DNA of 64,000 nt from Dyadobacter sp. NIV53. GTDB taxonomy: Bacteria; Bacteroidota; Bacteroidia; Cytophagales; Spirosomataceae. Positions 44,930 to 53,218 of this stretch are shown in pieces. Positions within the stretch are counted from its first letter, which is position 1; every line of letters begins with the position of its first letter. The notes beneath the pieces are model-generated. The model saw nothing but the letters and a program-made list of their open reading frames with translations. It did no database searches and had not been told where the DNA came from. The stretch is taken from contig NZ_CP081299.1 in the NCBI RefSeq assembly GCF_019711195.1, positions 1,798,001 through 1,862,000 of the forward strand. The letters are read 5' to 3'. The translations under genes and the position numbers were made by a program.

Positions 44930-46048
44930 TTACATTTTGACTTTTTGCCAGCCATAAACATCCGGATAAAAATGGAGCTGGTTATCTTCATCCAGGTCAA
45001 CGAGTTGATAGGTGATGATAATCGGAATCGCCGCTGGCAGGGCAAATATCTTTGAGGGGACATTCGTCTTTTCCGTGGTTAAGAAAGAGGTTGTAAAAGT
45101 CTCTTTTTGCAAAACCAGATTAGCTAATTCAACAGGCTTGGCAAGTCTGATACAGCCATGACTTAAAAAAAGATTTTCCGCTTCAAAAAGCTCCCGGTGA
45201 TTGGTATCGTGCAGGTAGACATCATAGGGACTGTTCAGATCAAACTTAATGACACCCAATGCGTTATCACATCCGGTTGACTGCCGCAAACGGTAAGGAA
45301 AGTTTCTGGCCGACAGCGATTTCCAGTCGATCACACCCGGATCTACAATTTTTCCCTGGCTATCAAGCACCTGCATTTTCAGATTATCGAGGGTAGCAGC
45401 CGGATTACGTTTTATTTTTGGAAGCAATTCTTTTGTTGCAATTGACCTTGGGACATTCCAATAAGGAAAAGTAATAATACGAGTTAGGTAGGCTCCGAAA
45501 AGTGGAGTTGGTGTATGACGCTGACCAAGGATTACCTTCGAATAAAGTAATTGGCAACCATTTTTAGTAACGACTCTTAATGTTGAAGATGGGATATTGA
45601 CTATGATTAAAGCGTCAGACGGAATCCTGTTTAACCAACGGTATTCATTTAATGCAGAACAAACTATGTCGAAACCTTCATTGCTATCCGCTCCATCGGC
45701 ATGCGACGAATCCAGGTAGGACTTCAAATATTTGTAGGGAAGGAAACCTGGTTCGAGTGATTTCCATTGATCTATCCATCCCTCCTTCTGCCCGATTACT
45801 GCGTCTGTGACTATTTTAAGTCGGGCCGAATCAACTTTTTGCGGAATTTTCCAATGGCCAAGATGGTATGGCCGGGATCCATAACTAACAAGTCCTGACA
45901 CGCGATTGATCGAAACAGTGTCCCCGCTAATTCCGACCGTATCTACACCTGATTTGTATACCATCTCTTTCCAGACCGACAGATCCTGTCCAACGCCTGC
46001 AACTTTGACAAGGCATAAATAAAGGATCAACGCGGCGTTCAGGTTCAT
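44930..46048 (-). CDS. L,D-transpeptidase (YkuD domain), exported
   Basis: A 372-residue exported enzyme with an N-terminal signal peptide. The YkuD catalytic domain in the second half has YLHDTNHRELF and the active-site loop SHGCIRLAKP with the nucleophile Cys. An N-terminal region of ~150 residues resembles the scaffold of larger LdtD (YcbB)-type enzymes. The enzyme makes 3-3 cross-links in peptidoglycan or attaches proteins to it, a stress-linked wall modification. A dyad TGATAAAAATCA lies 91 bp upstream, shared with the divergent lipoprotein gene. Confidence 0.9.
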   Translation of the reverse strand: MNLNAALILYLCLVKVAGVGQDLSVWKEMVYKSGVDTVGISGDTVSINRVSGLVSYGSRPYHLGHWKIPQKVDSARLKIVTDAVIGQKEGWIDQWKSLEPGFLPYKYLKSYLDSSHADGADSNEGFDIVCSALNEYRWLNRIPSDALIIVNIPSSTLRVVTKNGCQLLYSKVILGQRHTPTPLFGAYLTRIITFPYWNVPRSIATKELLPKIKRNPAATLDNLKMQVLDSQGKIVDPGVIDWKSLSARNFPYRLRQSTGCDNALGVIKFDLNSPYDVYLHDTNHRELFEAENLFLSHGCIRLAKPVELANLVLQKETFTTSFLTTEKTNVPSKIFALPAAIPIIITYQLVDLDEDNQLHFYPDVYGWQKVKM

Positions 46049-46133
46049 AATAATAGCGAAGTCACTAATATATTGTCATTCAAAACTAGCGTCTCACTTT
46101 ATAAAAAAAACTGACGCAATTAGCTATAAGAAC

Positions 46134-46145
46134 TGATAAAAATCA
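46134..46145. promoter_or_regulatory. Crp/Fnr-type dyad TGATAAAAATCA between LDT and lipoprotein genes
   Basis: Matches TGAT-N4-ATCA. It is centred 91 bp before the L,D-transpeptidase start (minus) and 108 bp before the lipoprotein start (plus). A weak -7-like TGTACTTG is centred about 32 bp downstream on the plus side. Confidence 0.5.
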
Positions 46146-46247
46146 TAAATGGGGTATCGTTAATTGATGTACTTGCCTGAACAAAAATATCTGACAATCA
46201 AATAGTACACCCAATCTATAATTAACCGACTATTCACCTGCACGCTT

Positions 46248-46940
46248 ATGAAAACAATATGTTTACTCAAATCAATAACTGTTAGCGCTCTGCTGGTTAC
46301 CGCATCTTTCCTGGCCTGCACCGACCATGTGATTCCAGATCCTGAGTCAAATTGTACTCTTTTGAATGGGTCAGCCAGATTATATTCCTGCGAATTTGAA
46401 ATCACCAAAGCAGAGTTTTGCAAGGGTCTGGCAATTAACGACGTTTTTGGAACCGTAACACCGGAGCATCCGGAAATAACCTTACCGCTTGAGAACGCAT
46501 GGTTCAATTTCAGCGCCGTACCAAATGCGAAAAATGTCACTTACAAGGTGAAGCTTCACATCAAACGGATCGCAAATCCATCAGTAAATGCATCAGAGGG
46601 TTATATTGTTGACAAACCAAAAGGAACTCCTGCAAACATTTTAAATAGTACTGCCGGTGAATTTCCATTGCCAGTACTTCATCCACAGGTCCCAACGGAT
46701 CTTCAATCCTTACCAGTTGGGAACAGCACCGTTTTTATCACGGATGCAGAATATCACATTGAGGTTTCATATCTGGTCCCATTTAACACGCCGGTCTATT
46801 CCGATTTTACTGGTAATGTATTGTTTCTTCTACACAATATAGCTACTTCAAAAATGCTGCTGGTACCTCCGCACAATTACAAATTGCGAATTGACCTGGC
46901 GGAGGCACATATATTGGTCAGGCCTACTTTCGTAGACTAA
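46248..46940 (+). CDS. Predicted lipoprotein of unknown function
   Basis: A 230-residue protein with a lipoprotein signal peptide (SALLVTASFLAC, lipobox Cys24). The mature part contains several cysteines (NCTLLNGSARLYSCEFEITKAEFC) and beta-rich sequence but no family I recognise. It is a single gene, divergent from the L,D-transpeptidase and sharing its regulatory dyad. Confidence 0.7.
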   Translation: MKTICLLKSITVSALLVTASFLACTDHVIPDPESNCTLLNGSARLYSCEFEITKAEFCKGLAINDVFGTVTPEHPEITLPLENAWFNFSAVPNAKNVTYKVKLHIKRIANPSVNASEGYIVDKPKGTPANILNSTAGEFPLPVLHPQVPTDLQSLPVGNSTVFITDAEYHIEVSYLVPFNTPVYSDFTGNVLFLLHNIATSKMLLVPPHNYKLRIDLAEAHILVRPTFVD

Positions 46941-47016
46941 AACATGCTGATCCGGTTTATGAAGACTTACTATACCAGTCAGCGCCAGAATTCCGTCAAA
47001 TAACGCACAACAATAA

Positions 47017-47060
47017 ACGTCCTTCAAATTCGACATAGTCAGGCCGATTTTGAAGGACGT
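47017..47060. terminator. Long hairpin between convergent lipoprotein and DinB genes
   Basis: ACGTCCTTCAAA and TTTGAAGGACGT form a perfect 12-bp stem (14 with one mismatch) and a ~16-base loop. T-rich sequence follows on both strands. Confidence 0.6.
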
Positions 47061-47085
47061 CAGATTTTCTTCCGATGAGACCGTA

Positions 47086-47571
47086 TTAAAAAGCAATCCC
47101 TGCGTAATGTTCCTGATGTGCATATTTAAGAATGATCGCCAGTTGGCCTCCATGATGCGCTGTGTGAGAAATGATCCTGCCCAGAGATTCCGCCTTGGTT
47201 TTCTTTCCAAATTCTTTGGTAACCACTTCTGTTTCCCAGTCCTCTGCACCTTGCTTACTGATAATGGCTTCAAGCGTTTTCGCCGAATAGGCCACGTATT
47301 CGATTAATTCTTCCAAATTCGTCCACTCACCGGTATCATGCTGGGCAATAAGCGTTTTAGCACTCACTTTCACATCACTTCCAAACACATTTTTAGCAAA
47401 CAAAAGCTCTACATCACCCACATGCCGTATCAGAAAGCCTACGCTGTTTTGGGTAAGTGGCAACTTTTTGGTCAGGTCCTGAGGAGTGAGGATCGATAGC
47501 TGATTGGAAAAGCGGGTTCTTGCTTCCTTCCATAGTTCCAGCAGAATTTCGGATTTTGTTTTTGTTTCCAT
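47086..47571 (-). CDS. DinB-family protein
   Basis: A 161-residue four-helix-bundle protein. The putative metal ligands are His in FLIRHVGDVE, and His in IISHTAHHGGQL near the C-terminus, the usual DinB/YfiT triad positions. Such proteins are metal-dependent, often thiol-transferase-like enzymes of unknown substrate. It is a single gene with its own short promoter region upstream. Confidence 0.87.
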   Translation of the reverse strand: METKTKSEILLELWKEARTRFSNQLSILTPQDLTKKLPLTQNSVGFLIRHVGDVELLFAKNVFGSDVKVSAKTLIAQHDTGEWTNLEELIEYVAYSAKTLEAIISKQGAEDWETEVVTKEFGKKTKAESLGRIISHTAHHGGQLAIILKYAHQEHYAGIAF

Positions 47572-47646
47572 TTTACGTTCTACGATTATGTTTTTTTGAT
47601 TTAAATAAAAGACTTGCCCAAAACAATACTGATTTTCAAAGGCCTT

Positions 47647-48000
47647 TCAATCTCTGAAAATGTATTTCATTTCCTTGCCGGCTGCTGCAATAATTGCGAC
47701 AGTAACAATAATCACATTGGCGATGGTACCAAACTTGGCATCGCTCCAAAACATAAATATCAATACCTGGGAAACTATACCAGCTAATATTGTGGCCAAA
47801 AGCCACGCGTCGTGCTTTAGCAAGAACAAAATGGAAGCCAGTACAAATAGAAAACTGGCGATCAACCATAATATGCCGTTAGCCCGGGATATATGGTTCG
47901 TAGTAAGGTTCAGCCCGCCATAACCAAATGCCATGACAAATCCTGTCAGGTGGATAAGGCCATGAATAAACATTGCGGTAAAAAACAGGTATCTGAGCAT
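47647..48000 (-). CDS. Small four-helix membrane protein of unknown function
   Basis: A 117-residue inner-membrane protein with about four helices (FFTAMFIHGLIHLTGFVMAF, LIASFLFVLASILFLL, LATILAGIVSQVLIFMFW, VIIVTVAIIAAAG). His in IHGLIHL is a possible functional residue. The chosen ATG at 48000 starts the first helix; an upstream extension to 48087 is less likely. No family is recognised. Confidence 0.65.
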   Translation of the reverse strand: MLRYLFFTAMFIHGLIHLTGFVMAFGYGGLNLTTNHISRANGILWLIASFLFVLASILFLLKHDAWLLATILAGIVSQVLIFMFWSDAKFGTIANVIIVTVAIIAAAGKEMKYIFRD

Positions 48001-48176
48001 TGGGATGAAAGTTATATGATGAATTCCCAGGTTTTTATTGATGTAAAAAAAGGAAAACAATCCGGATGCAGCGCTGACGAATCTCATGCTCAGTTATGAC
48101 TTTTATCGTAGCAGTGAAAACACTACGCCGATACCGCAAGCATTTCCAGCCACATGCCTACGATCAGTTTGAAATG

Positions 48177-48188
48177 TGACTGTTATCA
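48177..48188 (+). promoter_or_regulatory. Crp/Fnr-type dyad TGACTGTTATCA ahead of the second usp operon
   Basis: Matches TGAC-N4-ATCA and is centred 89 bp before the ATG at 48272. TAATTTTA (48212-48219), a TAnnTTTG-like -7 box, is centred exactly 33 bp downstream. Confidence 0.6.
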
Positions 48189-48271
48189 TATGGAACAGCA
48201 ATACTTGCTTCTAATTTTATTTCAGTAATTAATTAGGATTGAATGTTTTACGATCGATAATCAAAAAAACA

Positions 48272-48478
48272 ATGACTACATCTTCAATTATCCCGGAAGT
48301 GCCGCCGATACCCGAACCACCGGAATTTGTTCCTACTCCGCCGATGCCCGAAAATCCGCGTTTCCCTGAAATCACGCCCGAAAACGACCCAACGCCGCTT
48401 ACCTTTCCACAGGAAACACCGCCTGGAAAGTTCGCAACCTTATACTTACATATTAACCAAGTCTCCAATGCTGTATGA
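48272..48478 (+). CDS. Small proline-rich protein coupled to a usp gene
   Basis: A 68-residue protein whose first two thirds are mostly Pro, Glu, Phe and Thr in a loose repeat (VPPIPEPPEFVPTPPMPENP), ending with a normal-looking FATLYLHINQVSNAV. It has no signal peptide. The stop overlaps the start of the next usp gene by four bases (ATGA). I chose the ATG at 48272; a frame extension to 48239 uses a TTG. A Pro-rich linker of this kind would be expected to be disordered. No family is recognised. Confidence 0.62.
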   Translation: MTTSSIIPEVPPIPEPPEFVPTPPMPENPRFPEITPENDPTPLTFPQETPPGKFATLYLHINQVSNAV

Positions 48479-49308
48479 AAAATATTTTGATTGCAATCAA
48501 CGCCGAAAAGTTAAATATTTCAGACATTGACTTAGGCTGCTACCTCGCTAAAACGAGTGGATCGAGACTAACCGGCGTGTTTCTTGAAAACCAGCTTTTG
48601 AGTGAAACACCAGCTTTAAAAACCGTTCTGGGAATGCCTTATGTTGAGACAATCGTTGCCAGCGACCTCCCGGACTACTATGAAAAACTGAAGATTTTTG
48701 ACGAAAACGTCCGGATCTTTAACGAGATATGCACCAGATGCGGAGTTCAGCACTCGGTTCACCTCGACAAAACAATTCCGCTGCACGAGTTACTCTCAGA
48801 AAGTCGCTTTGGTGATCTTCTGATCATTAACCCGGCCATCAATTTTGATGATGCATCAGATGATGACTACTCAACTTTCACAACCGATGTATTAGCCAAG
48901 TCGGAATGTCCGGTACTGGTTACCCCTGTGAAGTTCGACGGCATTGATGAAATTGTTTTTACCTATGACGGTGGCGCGGCTGCGGCATTCGCCATCAGGC
49001 AATTTGCAAACATATTTCCAGAGCTTGACGAAGAAAGAATAAGCGTTGTGCAGGTCAATAAGCAAGAGGGGTCAGGTGACGAACATAATTTGAAACAGTA
49101 TCTCCGTATGCATTATGCCAATGCAAGCTTCCACGAGCTGAACGGTGATCCGAATCAGGAACTTTTCAAATTTTTGTTCCAGCGAAAAAAGGCACTTGTC
49201 GTAATGGGTGCATACAGTCGTTCCAAGCTTTCCAGAAATTTCTTTCCAAGCGCTGCTGAAAAGCTGATTAAATCCCTTTCAATCCCAGTTTTTATAGCTC
49301 ATCCCTAA
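48475..49308 (+). CDS. Universal stress protein, two tandem Usp domains, divergent
   Basis: A 277-residue protein opening MKNILIAINAEKLNISDIDL. It has two Usp folds but the glycine-rich ATP signature is degenerate: domain 2 ends GAYSRSKLSRNFFPSAAEK. It is therefore probably of the non-ATP-binding UspA type. It is translationally coupled to the proline-rich protein upstream, and lies 11 bp before a paralogue of equal length. Confidence 0.85.
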   Translation: MKNILIAINAEKLNISDIDLGCYLAKTSGSRLTGVFLENQLLSETPALKTVLGMPYVETIVASDLPDYYEKLKIFDENVRIFNEICTRCGVQHSVHLDKTIPLHELLSESRFGDLLIINPAINFDDASDDDYSTFTTDVLAKSECPVLVTPVKFDGIDEIVFTYDGGAAAAFAIRQFANIFPELDEERISVVQVNKQEGSGDEHNLKQYLRMHYANASFHELNGDPNQELFKFLFQRKKALVVMGAYSRSKLSRNFFPSAAEKLIKSLSIPVFIAHP

Positions 49309-49319
49309 CTTCCTTTATT

Positions 49320-50153
49320 ATGAAAAAGATCATTGTTGCGATTGACGGATTAAAATTTTCAAGAAGTGCGGCAGAATATGCAGCCCTCGTCACCCGGGAA
49401 ACCAACGGCCATTTGGTCGGCGTTTTTCTGGAAGACTTTACGTATCACAGCTTTTCCATGTATAGCGCAATTCCTGACCAGGGCTTATACGACGATATTA
49501 TAAGTAAGAGCGAAGAAGAAGATAAGAAAGCAAGAGCCCAGGCAATTACAGATTTCCAGGAAATATGCCGGCTTGCAAAAATCGAATACAGCGTTCACAG
49601 AGAGGAGAATTTCGCACGTAAGCAGTTGTTGCATGAAAGCATCTACGCAGACCTCCTGGTAATTGATAAAACGGAAACGATGTCGAACAATGAGGAAGAA
49701 GTTCCTTCGGATTTTATGAGAGAGCTTTTGATAAACGTGGAATGTCCGATCATGGTTGTTCCCAGGCATTTTGAGGAATTTGAAAGGGTCGTATTGCTAT
49801 ATGATGGGGAACCTTCGTCTGTTTTTGCGATCAAAATGTTCAGCAGCGTATTTCAGTATCTTCACAAACCCGTGGAAGTGTTGTCCGTCAAATCTTCCGA
49901 AGAAAACCTGCACCTTCCTGATAACAGGTTAATGAAAGAGTTTATGAAACGACATTATCCCAAAGCAACTTACACCGTATTACACGGCGAGCCCGAATTT
50001 GAAATTGTGGAACATCTTAAAAACAAACATCAGGATGCCCTTATCGTTTTAGGCGCTTATCGTAGAAACATCGTATCCAGATGGTTTCGCAGCAGTATGG
50101 CTGACATGCTGATGCGTGAATTAAAATCTCCACTTTTCATCGCCCATAAATAA
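49320..50153 (+). CDS. Universal stress protein, two tandem Usp domains, divergent
   Basis: A 277-residue paralogue of the preceding protein, opening MKKIIVAIDGLKFSRSAAEYA and ending GAYRRNIVSRWFRSSMADM. It too lacks the G-x2-G-x9-G-S signature in either domain. The two probably arose by duplication. It is followed eight bases later by a flavodoxin gene, giving the likely operon Pro-rich protein, Usp, Usp, flavodoxin. Confidence 0.87.
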   Translation: MKKIIVAIDGLKFSRSAAEYAALVTRETNGHLVGVFLEDFTYHSFSMYSAIPDQGLYDDIISKSEEEDKKARAQAITDFQEICRLAKIEYSVHREENFARKQLLHESIYADLLVIDKTETMSNNEEEVPSDFMRELLINVECPIMVVPRHFEEFERVVLLYDGEPSSVFAIKMFSSVFQYLHKPVEVLSVKSSEENLHLPDNRLMKEFMKRHYPKATYTVLHGEPEFEIVEHLKNKHQDALIVLGAYRRNIVSRWFRSSMADMLMRELKSPLFIAHK

Positions 50154-50161
50154 GATTTATC

Positions 50162-50686
50162 ATGAAAGGACTCGTGTTATACAAAGGAAAATACGGAGCA
50201 ACCAAGCAGTATGCCAATTGGGTTGGAGAAAAACTTGATGCGACCGTCGTTGAAGCAGCCGCTTTATCAAGCCTTCTTTTGCAGAACTATGATTACCTGG
50301 TGATCGGCAGTTCGGTGTACATGGAAAAACTGGTTCTTGCAGACTGGCTCAAAAAAAATGGCGATCTTTTCAAAAACCGAAAGCTGTTTTTGTTTGTCGT
50401 ATGTGCTACTCCGTCAACCGACAAAGTAACACAAGACAGAATTATCAGTAAAAATATTCCGGAAGCAATTTTGGCCAACTGCTCAATTTTTTTCCTGCCC
50501 GGCCGGTTGGATTTAAAAGCGTTAAACTGGCTTGATTGGCTACTGGTGAAATTTGCAGGGCGGTTCGAAAAAGACCCTATGAAGAGAAAAGTGCTTCTTA
50601 ATGGCATAAATGAAGTAAAAAAAGAAAATATTACAACTTTGATAAAGGAGATAGAGGCTTTTGCACTCACTGATAAACTCCTCTAA
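50162..50686 (+). CDS. Flavodoxin-domain protein, HemG-like
   Basis: A 174-residue flavoprotein. The N-terminal LVLYKGKYGATKQYANWVGE has the FMN-phosphate loop pattern (K-x-G-A-T) of flavodoxin-fold proteins such as protoporphyrinogen oxidase HemG. DYLVIGSSVYMEKL and LFLFVVCAT match further conserved strands. HemG-type enzymes act in heme synthesis with quinone as acceptor; whether this one does is unproven. It ends the operon of two divergent Usps. Confidence 0.82.
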   Translation: MKGLVLYKGKYGATKQYANWVGEKLDATVVEAAALSSLLLQNYDYLVIGSSVYMEKLVLADWLKKNGDLFKNRKLFLFVVCATPSTDKVTQDRIISKNIPEAILANCSIFFLPGRLDLKALNWLDWLLVKFAGRFEKDPMKRKVLLNGINEVKKENITTLIKEIEAFALTDKLL

Positions 50687-50867
50687 CAATTTAATTCAAT
50701 GCCGTGTTTCGGAAGACTTAAATAGTCTTGCCGGAAGCGTTGCTTTTACGCTTACACTGTTGTCAGTAATTCCAGACCAGCAGGGTTAAGCGTTCTCTTT
50801 AAAAATCCTGCACTATACTCACACTTGGCACAACTGGTAATTCTCAGGTAAAGTCATTTGTTAAATC

Positions 50868-51311
50868 TTACGACTTGTAAAGTGCAATCAGGTCAGCTAC
50901 CTGAGCAGCAAATGTAATCTTCCCAAAGTCAGATTCTGATAACAGTTGCTCAAATTCAGGTTGCTCGGAGGCAGCTACCACCACAAGATCAATTTTGTGT
51001 TCACAAATTATTTTTAGCAAACAATTCCTGGAAGGGCCTACTTCCAGTAGAAAGGCCACCTTATTATCCGCGATGCCAATTCTGCTCATTAGCCTTTCGA
51101 AGTCATTTTCTGCTTTCTCCATCAGCTCACTCAGCATGGTAATCTGTTCTTTATACGCCTTGTCCGACACCGAAGCCCGAACCGCAAAGTCTATGTTTAT
51201 GATTTTGGCAACATGGACCTTGTCACCAGCGTGCGATGCCAGCGCTATTGCAAATCTGCATGCATGGTCTGCGGCCCATGAAACATTCCATGGAACTAGT
51301 ATATTTTTCAT
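50868..51311 (-). CDS. Single-domain universal stress protein, degenerate
   Basis: A 147-residue protein with one Usp domain (MKNILVPWNVSWAADHACRFA) and no ATP signature at the C-terminus (AASEQPEFEQLLSESDFGK). All other Usps in the window have two domains. I placed the start at the ATG at 51311 because the fold begins there. It converges with the flavodoxin gene. A dyad TGATTGATGTCA lies 97 bp upstream. Confidence 0.82.
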   Translation of the reverse strand: MKNILVPWNVSWAADHACRFAIALASHAGDKVHVAKIINIDFAVRASVSDKAYKEQITMLSELMEKAENDFERLMSRIGIADNKVAFLLEVGPSRNCLLKIICEHKIDLVVVAASEQPEFEQLLSESDFGKITFAAQVADLIALYKS

Positions 51312-51402
51312 TACCTGATTTGATATAGAGTATCCCTTTTTATTCACTACCAAATTATTCAGTTACCCGTTGTTATCTCAGGACTTGTACCACGTTAAGA
51401 AG

Positions 51403-51414
51403 TGATTGATGTCA
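51403..51414 (-). promoter_or_regulatory. Crp/Fnr-type dyad TGATTGATGTCA ahead of the single-domain usp
   Basis: Matches TGAT-N4-GTCA and is centred 97 bp before the minus-strand start at 51311. It lies in the 345-bp gap 51312-51656, which holds no gene and a second such site at 51508. No -7 box is seen at the 33-bp position. Confidence 0.5.
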
Positions 51415-51507
51415 TACCTTTACACAATCGTAGTTAAAGCCTCAAAACACAGGTAGTCAAACAAATGAATCACTGCTAGGAAAAGTCGACCGGGAACGGT
51501 CTGTCAT

Positions 51508-51519
51508 TGACCAATATCA
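51508..51519 (+). promoter_or_regulatory. Crp/Fnr-type dyad TGACCAATATCA ahead of the single-BON gene
   Basis: Matches TGAC-N4-ATCA and is centred about 144 bp before the ATG at 51657, further than most other sites. No clear -7 box at 33 bp. Confidence 0.45.
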
Positions 51520-51656
51520 TATTCTGAATAGGTGGATAGTCATTTAGTGGTAGAAATGAATACTTTAAATTTGAAGTAGCAAAGTAAAAGTGCCATAAGA
51601 TGTCAGGGACACAGCGTTTATTGTCCAAAAATCAATCACAATAGGCCTTACAGAAT

Positions 51657-51971
51657 ATGAAAAACATTGAAACATATCAGGAAAGCGATACGATTGGTAC
51701 GGATTCTTTGAGCGATGCTAAAAACGTCGATTTTGGACTAAGAAAAAAAGTGTGTCTAGCATTGCAAGATGACTGCATGGTTAACATTGAGAAAATCACA
51801 GTGCGGGTACTTGGGCGTACGGTGTATCTGGAAGGAACAGTTGGTTCAGAAAAAGAACGGAACCTCGTCTACGAAGATGTGATGAATATTTTTGGCGTGA
51901 GGAATGTGGTAAACTACCTTACTTTTCCTTGTCCGTACCTGGTAAGAAATATCGCTTGTACTCCTGCATAA
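51657..51971 (+). CDS. Single BON-domain protein
   Basis: A 104-residue protein without a signal peptide. Residues ~28-92 form one BON domain (LRKKVCLALQDDCMVN, then ITVRVLGRTVYLEGTVGSEKERNLVYEDV and VRNVVNYL). It probably belongs with the two three-BON proteins of this window. It is a single gene converging with the usp at 51999. Confidence 0.83.
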   Translation: MKNIETYQESDTIGTDSLSDAKNVDFGLRKKVCLALQDDCMVNIEKITVRVLGRTVYLEGTVGSEKERNLVYEDVMNIFGVRNVVNYLTFPCPYLVRNIACTPA

Positions 51972-51998
51972 TGAATGACGCAATTCAAAGAGACCAGA

Positions 51999-52853
51999 TT
52001 AATCCTCATGTCCGATCGCATAAGTCCACACCTGCGCTTTTGCATGATTCACCACATCCTCAGCGATGCTTCCAAATAGCAAGTGAGTGATCCCTTTATT
52101 TCCATGGGTCGCCATCGCAATGATTGAATGTTCTAAACCCTTCGCAAATGCTAATATACCATGCTGCTCATGATGGTGATGATAGATATTAAGTTTGTAG
52201 TCATGCAGACTATAAAACTTTGCAAAGTTTTCCAGGTTGACCATCGCTTCCTTATCGGAAAACGGGCTCGCCGGTGTGCTCACATACAGCAGATACAATT
52301 CGGCATTAAGAGAATTTTGAAGCGCTTTTATACCATTAACCAGGGCATGCTGATCCAGATCAAAAGTTGTGGGAAAAACAATTTTTTTTATGGCTGAAAG
52401 TGGTTGTGCTTTATGGACAGCTAACACAGGAACCGAAGAGAAACGAACGATTTTTTCAGTATTTGATCCTATTAAAAACTCCTTCATTCCGCTGGCACCA
52501 GTCGTGCCCATGACAACAAGATCAATTTCTTTTTCTTGAATTGTTCTTAAAATTGTATCAGTTATATCTCCGGATTCGACAGAGAAGTATACCGGTACCA
52601 ACGGCTTGTCAAAACTTTCCTTTATCTCGTCGAATTCCTTACTTAAATCCTCCGTCAATTCACCAGAATATAAAACCGGATCCGGATAAGAATAAGGCTG
52701 ACCAGGCATGCCGTTACCATAAACTATCGCTGGCTCAATAACCTTAAGTACCAATATTTCGCCTGAATTAGCAACAGCAATATCCAGCGCAAATTTATAC
52801 GCTTCTCTGGCCGAGAAGGAAAAATCGAAGGGAACCAGGATCTTTTTCATCAC
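51999..52853 (-). CDS. Universal stress protein, two tandem Usp domains
   Basis: A 284-residue protein opening MMKKILVPFDFSFSAREAYKFA, with the ATP signature GTTGASGMKEFLIGSNTEK in domain 1 and ATHGNKGITHLLFGSIAED in domain 2. It is the closest relative in the window of the Usp at 40647-41495 (same motifs and a shared C-terminal VWTYAIG ending). A -1 Met pair makes the start either 52853 or 52850. A TGA-N6-TCA site lies 90 bp upstream. Confidence 0.92.
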   Translation of the reverse strand: MMKKILVPFDFSFSAREAYKFALDIAVANSGEILVLKVIEPAIVYGNGMPGQPYSYPDPVLYSGELTEDLSKEFDEIKESFDKPLVPVYFSVESGDITDTILRTIQEKEIDLVVMGTTGASGMKEFLIGSNTEKIVRFSSVPVLAVHKAQPLSAIKKIVFPTTFDLDQHALVNGIKALQNSLNAELYLLYVSTPASPFSDKEAMVNLENFAKFYSLHDYKLNIYHHHHEQHGILAFAKGLEHSIIAMATHGNKGITHLLFGSIAEDVVNHAKAQVWTYAIGHED

Positions 52854-52937
52854 TTAAAATTTGAGGTACATTCATTTTATTCCACCAAGGTACTTCCGTC
52901 CAGGCCAGGGAGAAATGATATTTGTTACCGGGCAGTA

Positions 52938-52949
52938 TGACATTTCTCA
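52938..52949 (-). promoter_or_regulatory. Crp/Fnr-type site TGACATTTCTCA ahead of the usp at 51999
   Basis: Fits TGA-N6-TCA; the right inner base is off the strict consensus. It is centred 90 bp before the start. The same 12-mer occurs at 56808-56819. The gap 52854-53218 (365 bp) holds this site, a weak hairpin at about 52953-52985 and the dyad at 53112, but no gene. Confidence 0.4.
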
Positions 52950-53111
52950 TGCAACGCCGGAAGTGCAAAAAAAGGAGTCGGCGTTTTGTGCCCGTTCAGT
53001 TTTAACAGATTGCAATGACTATTAAACAAGACTTTGCAAAGCGGGCCTGATCAATAGTTTAAAAGAGAAAAAGTGCTGTCTTCATTGGAAAAGGATAATC
53101 ATTTCTAATAA

Positions 53112-53123
53112 TGACTTCTGTCA
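53112..53123 (+). promoter_or_regulatory. Crp/Fnr-type dyad TGACTTCTGTCA ahead of the second three-BON gene
   Basis: The flanks extend the symmetry to AATGACTTCTGTCATT. It is centred 101 bp before the ATG at 53219. TAAATTTA (53147-53154) is centred exactly 33 bp downstream as a -7-like box. Confidence 0.65.
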
Positions 53124-53218
53124 TTTACCGTGCATTGGTGTCTATCTAAATTTACAAACCGACCAGACTATCAGTCGGTAGCAATGTTATTTCCATTTTC
53201 ACCAATCATAAATTTCCT

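Noticed and set aside
44905..45063. N-terminal extension of the membrane protein gene at 44383
   Set aside because: It overlaps the L,D-transpeptidase C-terminus and has no membrane or signal character.
52953..52985. AACGCCG...CGGCGTT hairpin as terminator or small RNA
   Set aside because: Seven-base stem with a 19-base loop in the middle of an intergenic gap with no gene ending nearby; too weak to call.
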